From an uncultured Clostridia bacterium (GTDB lineage Bacteria > Bacillota > Clostridia > Christensenellales > Aristaeellaceae): DNA of 7,695 bases. Positions within the stretch are counted from its first letter, which is position 1. Every line of letters begins with the position of its first letter. Positions 1 through 5,484 of this stretch are shown here, one piece after another. Location of the stretch: positions 1 through 7,695 of the forward strand of contig CAKUCE010000149.1 of the NCBI GenBank assembly GCA_934643535.1, read 5' to 3'. Below the pieces are notes generated by a model that was not told where the DNA came from, searched no databases, and saw only the letters and a program-made list of their open reading frames with translations. A program made the position numbers and the translations under genes.

Positions 1-78
1 GGCTGCAAGCCCTGCTCCCGCGCCGCAGCCGGCGCGTCAATCCCCACCCGGGGCAAGGGGGCTGCACCTGCGGGCGCA

Positions 79-105
79 CCAAAGGGCTTTCCGCTCGCCC
101 TTTGG
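79..105. repeat. 9-bp inverted repeat (hairpin)
   Basis: CCAAAGGGC at 79-87 and GCCCTTTGG at 97-105 are exact reverse complements around a 9-nt loop. No T-run follows directly on either strand, so it is not a clear intrinsic terminator. It lies about 100 bases upstream of the GT-C gene start. Confidence 0.6.
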
Positions 106-109
106 AGAC

Positions 110-124
110 CTTCGGGCACCGAAG
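110..124. repeat. 6-bp inverted repeat (hairpin)
   Basis: CTTCGG at 110-115 and CCGAAG at 119-124 pair around the 3-nt loop GCA. It is 5 bases after the 79-105 hairpin and belongs to the same palindrome-rich stretch. No function can be assigned. Confidence 0.4.
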
Positions 125-160
125 CTGGCGGGAAACCATGGGGCGGCAGCCTCACCACCC

Positions 161-187
161 GCGCCGTAGTCGGCGCAATCCATTTTT
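161..187 (+). terminator. Possible weak terminator or leader hairpin before the GT-C gene
   Basis: GCGCCG (161-166) and CGGCGC (171-176) form a 6-bp GC stem with loop TAGT. A run of five T (183-187) follows 7 bases later. The distance is long for a canonical intrinsic terminator, so this is only a candidate for ending upstream transcription or for attenuation. It sits just before the ribosome binding site at 191-197. Confidence 0.3.
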
Positions 188-190
188 GAA

Positions 191-197
191 AAGGAGG
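191..197 (+). promoter_or_regulatory. Ribosome binding site deciding the GT-C start
   Basis: AAGGAGG ends 12 bases before the ATG at 210. The frame is open back to a TTG at 102, but the 36 extra residues are very basic and overlap the hairpin region. The ATG at 210 is followed at once by a hydrophobic segment, so 210 is preferred. Confidence 0.75.
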
Positions 198-209
198 TTC
201 GCCCTCAAA

Positions 210-2225
210 ATGCTGGGAATCCTCTGCCTGCTTTTCTTTCTGGCAGGAGGCGTGTTTTTGATAAGAATGCTGCTTCCCCGCCGGAAACCCGTGCTTCGGG
301 TCTATCTGGGCCTAAGCCTGGGCCTTTTCCTGATGATGTGGCTCCCGGTGCTGTGGGCCTACGCGGTCAGGTTCTCCTATGCGGCCCACGCCCTGGCGGC
401 GGGATCGCTCATCGTACTGTGCGCCCTGGGCTGGGCCTGCCGGGATAAAGCCGCCCCCGCATCCATGGACGAACAGCAGAAAAAACTCCTGCTGGCGCTG
501 GCCGTGATGGTGATCCCGCTGGGCGTGGTCAGCGGGTATCTGCAGTATACGCACTCCATCCGGCTGGCAGCGGACGGCTCCTATCACGTGGGGCAGAGTA
601 CCTACGGCGATCTGAGCCTGCATCTGGCCATCTGCACCAGCATCATCAACGCGAAATTCCCGTTGGAAAACAGCCTGATGCTGGGGGCCACCATGGCCTA
701 TCCCTACCTGTCGGATTCGGTGGCGTCCACGTTCTATCTGCTGGGGACGCCGCTGAATACGGCCATGGCCTTCACCGGCACGCTGATGATGCTGCTGACC
801 TACGCCGGCTACGGCCTGCTGGCCGACCAGCTTTGCCGGAGGAAGGGCGCGCGCTGGATGGCCTTCTTCCTGCTGTTCCTGAACGGCGGGCTGGGCTTCT
901 TCTTCACCCTGTCCGGACGGGTGGAGGACGGGGCGGTCACCACCTTCTGGGATAATCTGCGCACGGTGATGCAGGGCTACTACAAGACCCCCACCAATCA
1001 GCCCGACCCCAATAACCTGCGCTGGTCCAACCTCGTGGCGGATCTGCTGATCCCCCAGCGGGGCCTGCTGGGAGGCTGGACCATGCTGACGCCCTGCCTG
1101 AACCTGCTGCTTCCGCCGCTGTGCCGGGGCGAAAAGCACGAAACCCGGGCGCTGGTGATGCTGGGCGTGATGGCGGGCGGACTGCCCCTTCTGCATACCC
1201 ATAGCTATCTGGCGCTGGTGCTTTTGTCGCTGGGAGCCTGCGCTTATTCCGTGTTCCGGGACGGCGACAGGGCGGGCCGCTGGCAGCGGTTCCGCCCATG
1301 GCTTCTGTACGGGGCCATTGCCGCAGCCCTGTCCCTGCCCCAGCTTTTGTGCTTCACCTTCGTGCAGGCAACGGAAAGCAATCACTTCCTGCGGTTCCAG
1401 TTCAACTGGTGCAACAACCGGGGCGGCAGAGGGCTGGTGGATCCCTATTTCTTCTTCTATATCAAGAACGTTGGCTTTCCCTATCTGCTGATCCTGCTGG
1501 CGCTGCTGAAGCGGAAGCCGAAGCATCCGCAGGCCCCCGGCGCGGCGGAGGAAGCGGCGGCGGTGCGTCAGAACCGGCTCATCGCCTGCGGCGCGTTTCT
1601 GATCTACGGCATTGCGGAGTTCATTCTCTTTCAGCCCAACGAATACGACAACAACAAGCTGCTGTATGTGTGGTTCGCCCTGTGCCTGCCCATGGCGGCG
1701 GACTATGCCGTCGAGATCTGGCAGCGGCTGAAGGGGCTGGCCGGACGGCGGGTCATTGCAGGGCTGTTCCTGTTTTGCTGCTTCTTCGGCCCCGCGCTGA
1801 CCCTGGCCCGGGAATGGGTCAGCGACTATCAGGCCTACAGCCGCTCGGATATTCAGGCGGCGGAATTTATCAAGGAAAATACGCCGGAGCATTCGGTGTG
1901 GCTCACCGGCAACGAGCATCTCAACCCGGTCAGCTCGCTGGCGGGACGGACGATCCTCTGCTCCAGCGAATCGTATCTGTACTTCCACGGCTTCGATACC
2001 TGGCCCCGCCGGATGGAGATCGCCGCCTTCTTTGAGGACCCGGCGGACAATCTGTCGCTTTTGAAGAAGTATCAGGTGGAATATCTCTACGTCAGCGCCT
2101 ACGAGCGCAGCGCCAGCTGGTTTACCCTGAACGAGGGCGCGCTGGAAGCGCTGTTCCCCCTGATCTACGAGGACGAGGGCGGCCAGCACCGCATTTTTCA
2201 GATTCCGGAGGAATACCGCCAATGA
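210..2225 (+). CDS. GT-C-fold polytopic membrane glycosyltransferase (putative)
   Basis: This 671-residue protein has many hydrophobic segments (for example about 1-20, 30-52, 58-75, 93-110, 185-205, 215-235, 315-345, 365-385, 420-433, 457-475, 485-500 and 515-532). The likely external loop after the first segments holds GDLSLH (133-138), where D134 is in the position typical of the catalytic acid of GT-C glycosyltransferases. Other family-like landmarks are PQRG (282-285), HTHSY (329-333) and QPNEYDNNK (475-483). The C-terminal 130 residues are soluble, starting near FIKENTPE (553-560), like the extracytoplasmic tail of many GT-C enzymes. Such enzymes transfer sugars from polyprenyl-phosphate donors on the outer membrane face. 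The gtrA-like gene downstream supports a glycosylation role; substrate and acceptor cannot be read from the sequence. The stop overlaps the next start (ATGA), so translation is probably coupled. Family confidence is good, exact function low. Confidence 0.75.
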   Translation: MLGILCLLFFLAGGVFLIRMLLPRRKPVLRVYLGLSLGLFLMMWLPVLWAYAVRFSYAAHALAAGSLIVLCALGWACRDKAAPASMDEQQKKLLLALAVMVIPLGVVSGYLQYTHSIRLAADGSYHVGQSTYGDLSLHLAICTSIINAKFPLENSLMLGATMAYPYLSDSVASTFYLLGTPLNTAMAFTGTLMMLLTYAGYGLLADQLCRRKGARWMAFFLLFLNGGLGFFFTLSGRVEDGAVTTFWDNLRTVMQGYYKTPTNQPDPNNLRWSNLVADLLIPQRGLLGGWTMLTPCLNLLLPPLCRGEKHETRALVMLGVMAGGLPLLHTHSYLALVLLSLGACAYSVFRDGDRAGRWQRFRPWLLYGAIAAALSLPQLLCFTFVQATESNHFLRFQFNWCNNRGGRGLVDPYFFFYIKNVGFPYLLILLALLKRKPKHPQAPGAAEEAAAVRQNRLIACGAFLIYGIAEFILFQPNEYDNNKLLYVWFALCLPMAADYAVEIWQRLKGLAGRRVIAGLFLFCCFFGPALTLAREWVSDYQAYSRSDIQAAEFIKENTPEHSVWLTGNEHLNPVSSLAGRTILCSSESYLYFHGFDTWPRRMEIAAFFEDPADNLSLLKKYQVEYLYVSAYERSASWFTLNEGALEALFPLIYEDEGGQHRIFQIPEEYRQ

Positions 2226-2437
2226 ACCGATTTTTGCGCTACTCTCAGGAAAAGGGCCGGAAAATCCGCATGATGCTGATGCTGAACGGCCAGCTTGCGC
2301 AGAAGACGGCGCTTGTGTTAAGCTATGACGAGCAGGCCGCCGTGCTGCGGCTCGGCCAGCGGAAGCAGCCCGTTACCGTGCCCCTTTCCGATATTCTCGG
2401 CTGCGACTACGCCCGGGGCGATACCGGGGAGGAATGA
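2222..2437 (+). CDS. Conserved-looking 71-aa protein of unknown function, possibly a small beta-barrel
   Basis: The start ATG overlaps the preceding stop by 4 bp (ATGA, 2222-2225). GGAGGA at 2207-2212 gives a good ribosome binding site with a 9-base gap, so coupled expression with the glycosyltransferase is very likely. I do not recognise the family. The product has a basic N-terminus (residues 3-16) and then alternating hydrophobic stretches suggesting four or five beta strands: MMLML at 17-21, ALVLSYD at 30-36, AVLRLG at 40-45, VTVPLSDILG at 51-60. It ends in an acidic tail after CDYARGD (61-67). There is no signal peptide or membrane segment, so it should be cytoplasmic. The pattern loosely recalls an Sm/Hfq-like fold, but the Hfq YKH motif is absent and the first loop differs in length. 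That resemblance is inference only. Confidence 0.7.
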   Translation: MNRFLRYSQEKGRKIRMMLMLNGQLAQKTALVLSYDEQAAVLRLGQRKQPVTVPLSDILGCDYARGDTGEE

Positions 2438-2501
2438 AGCCAGAGCAGGCAGAAGGGTCCGAAGGACCGCCTGACAAACCATACAGAAAGAATGTGAAAC
2501 A

Positions 2502-3005
2502 ATGTTCCATAAAATTAAAGATTATCTGGAAAAGCATCCCAAACAGTATGAATTGCTGCGGTATCTCATCGCCGGGGGCCTGACCACGGTGCTGAGCATG
2601 GTCATTTCCTATGGGATGGAATTTCTGCTGGCCGCACGGCCTGAACGCACGGCGGGATTTCTGCGCTGGCTGATCGACTGTATCAACGCCGCCACAGCTC
2701 AGCAGGTGATGATCGCCAACGCCGTCAGTTGGGTAATCGCCGTGCTGTTCGCCTTCTGGATCAACCGGAAGATGGTGTTTCAGGTGAAGGGCGGCACCGG
2801 CGCTTCCGTGCTGCGGGAGCTGGGAGAGTTCGCGCTGGGCCGGGTGCTGAGCTTCGCCCTGTTCGAGGAGGGCATGGCCTATCTGCTCAAGCTGATCGGC
2901 GTGAGCAATGTAGTCAACCGCATCATCGTACTGGTCGTGGTGATGATCTTCAACTATGTGGTCAGCAAGTTTTGGGTATTCAAAGAAAAGAAGGAAAAAG
3001 CCTGA
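2502..3005 (+). CDS. GtrA-family membrane protein (putative polyprenyl-phosphate-sugar translocase)
   Basis: The 167-residue product has the four-helix layout and length of the GtrA family. Hydrophobic segments lie at about 19-43, 70-88, 108-132 and 138-156. The two family signatures are present: FWINRKMVFQ (85-94) after helix 2, and NYVVSKFWVF (151-160) at the end of helix 4. The basic C-terminus should be cytoplasmic. GtrA proteins are thought to flip undecaprenyl-phosphate-linked sugars, or to assist enzymes using them, in cell-wall or polysaccharide glycosylation. The gene lies 64 bases after the 71-aa gene on the same strand, so it is probably in the same operon, but its ribosome binding site is weak (GAAAG at 2486-2490). 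An in-frame stop at 2472-2474 rules out a much earlier start. The 3' end overlaps the convergent ylbJ-like gene by 26 bp. Confidence 0.85.
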   Translation: MFHKIKDYLEKHPKQYELLRYLIAGGLTTVLSMVISYGMEFLLAARPERTAGFLRWLIDCINAATAQQVMIANAVSWVIAVLFAFWINRKMVFQVKGGTGASVLRELGEFALGRVLSFALFEEGMAYLLKLIGVSNVVNRIIVLVVVMIFNYVVSKFWVFKEKKEKA

Positions 3006-3882
3006 CCAGCAGTCCGCAAATTCCATATGCCGCCGCCCCGTGAAGCAGCCTGAAAAACAGCAGCTTTCCGGGGCGGATGCATTTGCCCAGAAACAGCAGG
3101 TTCTGCATCAGGATGCTCAGCCCGCCGAAGCTGCACAGGGCGCACAGCAGCGGAAGATCGGGCGCGGACGAAACGTCCAGCAGGGCGTGCGCACCGCCGC
3201 CGATCTCCAGAACGGCCCATAATATCGCCGGAATTTCCGGGTGGCTCGCCGCCCAGCCAGGCAGCAGCCACAGAAAGCCCTGCCGGAAAAGCGCCGCCAG
3301 AATGGAAAACAGCATCATGGCTCCGCAGACCGACAGAAGGGCCGGGCCTGCCTGCCGCAGACTGTCGGGAAGCGCCGCCAGCAGGGAAACCGGCTCGGTC
3401 TGGCGTAAGTCACGCTCTTCCGGGCGGGCCGCATCCGCCGCCCTCCACTGGGGAAAGCGGCGGGCCAGCCCATGGACCGATCCCGCCGCGGCCAGCGCCC
3501 CCAGCCAGTGGGCGGTCAGCATCAGCCATCCCCCGGTCGGGTTTGGCAGGCGGCCGCCCAGCGACCCCACAAAAAACAGCGGGCTCATGACCCCTGTCAC
3601 CGCCGCCATGGGCAGCAGCTCCCGTCCGGTAAGTTCGCCCTGCGCCCAGAGCCCCTCCAGCCGCTGGGCCGATGCGGGCGACCCGGACAGCCAACAGAAG
3701 CATACCGTCATCCATCGTCTTTCCTTCCCGCCCAGCCGGCCCGACAGGCCGTTTAAGACCATCATGGGAAACAGCGCGGGCATGACGCTGCGCACAAACA
3801 CGCCCGCCGCGCCGTTGACCGCGTCCAGCACCGTACCCGAATCCAGCAGCATCAGCGCCGCCAGCCCAAAAATCCACGCCAT
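2980..3882 (-). CDS. ylbJ: YlbJ/SpoVV-like sporulation integral membrane protein (Gate domain)
   Basis: This 300-residue hydrophobic protein resembles YlbJ (SpoVV), a concentrative-nucleoside-transporter-like protein that in Bacillus subtilis moves dipicolinic acid during sporulation. Recognised features are SVMPALFPMMVLNGL (32-46), and LSGSPASAQ followed by QGELTGRE (65-88), matching the family's SGYP-G-AK segment and its QGxxSxEE-like stretch. SPLFFVGSLG (100-109) and a C-terminal block with SFGGLSI and a late RLLHG also fit. At 300 residues it is shorter than the roughly 400 of B. subtilis YlbJ, mainly in the middle, and the tyrosine of SGYP is serine here. The start has an ideal AGGAGG 6 bases upstream. 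It is a single gene, divergent from the regulator (146-bp gap) and convergent with gtrA. Sigma-E control would be expected from the family, but I could not find a convincing promoter. Some other Gate-domain transporter remains possible. Confidence 0.75.
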   Translation of the reverse strand: MAWIFGLAALMLLDSGTVLDAVNGAAGVFVRSVMPALFPMMVLNGLSGRLGGKERRWMTVCFCWLSGSPASAQRLEGLWAQGELTGRELLPMAAVTGVMSPLFFVGSLGGRLPNPTGGWLMLTAHWLGALAAAGSVHGLARRFPQWRAADAARPEERDLRQTEPVSLLAALPDSLRQAGPALLSVCGAMMLFSILAALFRQGFLWLLPGWAASHPEIPAILWAVLEIGGGAHALLDVSSAPDLPLLCALCSFGGLSILMQNLLFLGKCIRPGKLLFFRLLHGAAAYGICGLLVRLFPSFL

Positions 3883-3888
3883 CTTAAA

Positions 3889-3894
3889 CCTCCT
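3889..3894 (-). promoter_or_regulatory. Ribosome binding site of the ylbJ-like gene
   Basis: AGGAGG on the minus strand, 6 bases before the ATG at 3882-3880. This near-perfect Shine-Dalgarno sequence fixes the start. Confidence 0.8.
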
Positions 3895-4017
3895 AAACCG
3901 GTTATTTCAGCTTATGCGCCCGGTTTCTCCGTCATTTCCGGCGGGCGGAGCAAATTCGTTTCAAAAAATTCACAGTTTATGCAACAAAACGTCACCTTGC
4001 TACGTCATACTATATGT

Positions 4018-4025
4018 GAGGTGAT
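4018..4025 (+). promoter_or_regulatory. Ribosome binding site of the response-regulator gene
   Basis: GAGGTGAT matches the anti-Shine-Dalgarno sequence over 8 bases and ends 3 bases before the ATG at 4029. It decides the start and predicts efficient translation. Confidence 0.75.
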
Positions 4026-4028
4026 CGC

Positions 4029-4664
4029 ATGGCAACGATTTTGATTTTTTCCGAAAACTGGCAGATCGCGCATAAGCTCTGCGATTCCTATGCAAAGGAG
4101 AAATTTGACGCAAGATTATGCAGCGATCCTGACCAGATCCCCGCCGCTACAGATGAGAACGGCGCGCCCCTGATGGTGATCGACGCGGCAATGAAATGGG
4201 TGGCCTGCCGTCCGATATTCGAGCGGTGCCGCCAGACGGGAAGCCCCATTCTGTTCGTCACCGGCGACCGGCGCATGAGCGACCATCTGCTGGCCCTGTA
4301 TCCGGGCCGGTCGGACGTACTGGTGACGCCCTTCAGCCGCAAAACGCTGGCGGAAAAGACCCGTATTCTGCTGGGCGGCGAAACGCCCGCCCGGGAGATC
4401 TCCGTGGACGAGGCCGCTCAGGTGGCCCTGCTCAACGGCCGACGGGTAGAACTGACCGCGCAGGAAATGGCCCTTCTGCTGGCCCTGATGAATCAGCCCG
4501 ATACCCCCGTCAGCCGGGAACAGCTGCTGCGGGAGGCATGGGGCTACCAGAGCATGGGCGAAACCCGCACCGTGGACGTTCATGTTCAGCGCCTGCGCAA
4601 AAAGCTGGGCGAAGACTGGATCGAAACGGTCTACAAATGCGGCTACCGGCTGCGGCTGGCGTAA
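4029..4664 (+). CDS. OmpR/PhoB-family transcriptional regulator with degenerate receiver domain
   Basis: The 211-residue protein has an N-terminal receiver-like domain (about 1-115) and a C-terminal winged-helix DNA-binding domain (about 122-211). The DNA-binding part is typical: LTAQEMALLLAL (142-153), SREQLLREAWGY (162-173), recognition helix TRTVDVHVQRLRKKL (179-193) and VYKCGYRL (201-208). The receiver departs from the phosphorylated type. The acidic pair after strand 1 is replaced by S8-E9, and the KPF lysine is T100 (VTPF). D52 (VIDAAM) is near the usual phospho-acceptor position and T78 is kept. It may therefore act without classical phosphorylation; this is inference. No histidine kinase lies next to it. 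It is probably monocistronic, since a strong hairpin (4689-4732) follows 24 bases after the stop. The target genes are unknown; the divergent ylbJ-like promoter region is one candidate. Confidence 0.85.
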   Translation: MATILIFSENWQIAHKLCDSYAKEKFDARLCSDPDQIPAATDENGAPLMVIDAAMKWVACRPIFERCRQTGSPILFVTGDRRMSDHLLALYPGRSDVLVTPFSRKTLAEKTRILLGGETPAREISVDEAAQVALLNGRRVELTAQEMALLLALMNQPDTPVSREQLLREAWGYQSMGETRTVDVHVQRLRKKLGEDWIETVYKCGYRLRLA

Positions 4665-4688
4665 GACGGAAAAACAAAATTCAAAAAA

Positions 4689-4732
4689 GCAATCCCCGGT
4701 ATGGCGGCTCAGGCTGCCGTGCCGGGGATTGC
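4689..4732 (+). terminator. 20-bp stem hairpin downstream of the regulator gene
   Basis: Arms 4689-4708 and 4713-4732 pair over 20 bp around the loop TCAG. Seventeen pairs are Watson-Crick and three are G-U wobbles (4700/4721, 4702/4719, 4706/4715). The wobbles work only in plus-strand RNA; in minus-strand RNA they become C-A mismatches. This favours a role at the 3' end of the regulator mRNA. However, no T-run follows on the plus strand. The A-rich stretch 4670-4688 would instead give a U-run to minus-strand RNA. A non-canonical terminator or an mRNA 3'-end stabiliser fits best. Confidence 0.5.
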
Positions 4733-4757
4733 GCATATCGTTCTGCGGTGCTATGAT
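4729..4757 (+). promoter_or_regulatory. Sigma-70-like promoter of the nucleotidyltransferase gene
   Basis: TTGCGC (4729-4734) and TATGAT (4752-4757) are spaced by exactly 17 bases. Expected initiation near 4764 leaves a leader of about 30 bases that includes GGAGA (4783-4787), 6 bases before the ATG at 4794. The -35 box lies in the last bases of the preceding hairpin arm. Confidence 0.6.
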
Positions 4758-4793
4758 GAAACAGCCATCTACCCGCCAGAATGGAGAGATACC

Positions 4794-5435
4794 ATGCAGA
4801 CTCAGGACGCGATCATTCAGTATCTGAAGGATACCTATCACCCGGAGGGCATCATTGCCTACGGTTCCTTTGCGGACGGAAGCGCCGGTGAACACAGCGA
4901 TTTTGACGCGCTGCTCATCGCAGACGGCGTGAAAAAGCATGATTCTTCCGTGATCGGCGGGACGGTGCTGGATGTGTTTGTTTATCCTGCGGAAACCTTT
5001 CGGGAATCCTATGATCCCGAGGAGTTTGTTCAGATATTCGACGGCAGGATTCTTCTGGACGATCATGGAATCGCCGCCGCGCTGAAAGCAAGGGTGCGGG
5101 AATGGATCGAACAGACGCCCCTGAAAACGGAGGAGGAAATTCGGGAGGAAATCGACTGGTGCAAAAAAATGCTGGCCCGTTCCTCCCGGGGCGACGCGGA
5201 AGGAAACTATCGCTGGCATTGGGTGCTGTGCGATAGTCTGGAAATCTACTGTGACGCAAAACGGCAGCATTATTTCGGGCCGAAGAAAGCGCTTCGCCGC
5301 ATGGCCGAAAACGACCCGGAAGCCTTCCGGCTCTATTCTCTTGCCCTGAAAAATATGGATTCGGACGCTTTGGCCCAATGGATTGCCTGTCTGGAAGGAA
5401 TAAAAAAACCTTTGCCGGATGAAAAGGGAATATGA
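4794..5435 (+). CDS. Pol-beta-superfamily nucleotidyltransferase domain protein
   Basis: The 213-residue product starts with a minimal nucleotidyltransferase domain. GSFADGS (24-30) is the GS nucleotide-binding motif, D36 and D38 in HSDFDALL (34-41) are the metal-binding pair, and D60 in VLDVFVY (58-64) fits the third catalytic acid. The catalytic set thus looks complete. Residues about 85-213 are mostly helical with many charged residues (EEEIREEIDWCKKML at about 112-126), like the C-terminal helical part of aminoglycoside-nucleotidyltransferase-like proteins. Members transfer NMP to a small molecule, protein or RNA; the substrate cannot be told from sequence. No HEPN partner is adjacent, so a classic MNT/HEPN toxin-antitoxin pair is not supported. 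The frame is open back to 4701, but that would read through the hairpin and promoter; the ATG at 4794 has GGAGA 6 bases upstream. It appears to be a single-gene unit. Confidence 0.8.
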   Translation: MQTQDAIIQYLKDTYHPEGIIAYGSFADGSAGEHSDFDALLIADGVKKHDSSVIGGTVLDVFVYPAETFRESYDPEEFVQIFDGRILLDDHGIAAALKARVREWIEQTPLKTEEEIREEIDWCKKMLARSSRGDAEGNYRWHWVLCDSLEIYCDAKRQHYFGPKKALRRMAENDPEAFRLYSLALKNMDSDALAQWIACLEGIKKPLPDEKGI

Positions 5436-5463
5436 AAAAAGCGGAGCCTGCAGGCTCCGCTTT
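5435..5463. terminator. Bidirectional intrinsic terminator between convergent genes
   Basis: GCGGAGCC (5441-5448) and GGCTCCGC (5453-5460) form a perfect 20-bp palindrome with TGCA in the centre. It is flanked by AAAAAA (5435-5440) and TTT (5461-5463). On the minus strand the A-run becomes a U-run, a good terminator for tldE. On the plus strand the stem extends by three A-U pairs and can end the nucleotidyltransferase transcript, though the U-tract is short. It begins at the nucleotidyltransferase stop and lies 22 bases past the tldE stop. Confidence 0.85.
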
Positions 5464-5484
5464 GTCGTAGGGATTTGGGCTGGA

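Larger units (their letters stand above)
1..187. repeat. Hairpin-rich intergenic region with two diverged copies of a palindromic unit
   Basis: No credible gene lies here. A related unit occurs twice in the same orientation. One copy is at 17-43 and carries GCGCCGCAGCCGGCGC followed by gtCAATCC. The other is at 158-181 and carries GCGCCGTAGTCGGCGC followed by AATCC. Both cores can fold as a 6-bp stem with a 4-nt loop. Two more hairpins lie between them (79-105 and 110-124). Bases 1-15, GGCTGCAAGCCCTGC, resemble the minus-strand sequence at the end of tldD (GGCTAAAGCCCTGC), which suggests a dispersed intergenic repeat family in this genome. That last step is inference from only two places in the window. 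Confidence 0.55.

Noticed and set aside
312..2222. 636-aa open frame on the minus strand opposite the GT-C gene
   Set aside because: Its translation is rich in Gln, Gly, Arg and His with no recognisable motif, as expected for the antisense of a GC-rich membrane-protein gene. The plus-strand frame has coherent helices and an AAGGAGG site.
2434..2583. 49-codon open frame starting in an ATGA overlap with the 71-aa gene
   Set aside because: It has a good upstream GGGGAGGA, but it runs out of frame into gtrA and its product shows no sign of a folded domain. It might at most help translational coupling to gtrA.
4008..4013. TACTAT as a -10 box for the regulator gene
   Set aside because: No acceptable -35 box lies 16-18 bases upstream, and initiation about 7 bases later would fall in the ribosome binding site, leaving almost no leader.
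3077..4024. 315-aa plus-strand open frame
   Set aside because: Antisense to the ylbJ-like gene; Ser/Pro/Arg-rich, without family features.
3883..4028. Sigma-E or sigma-K promoter for the ylbJ-like gene
   Set aside because: CATAAACT and CATAAGCT on the minus strand loosely resemble a sigma-E -10 box, but neither has a fitting -35 element at the right distance.
4116..5378. 420-aa minus-strand open frame
   Set aside because: It runs antisense across two well-supported plus-strand genes and the promoter between them.
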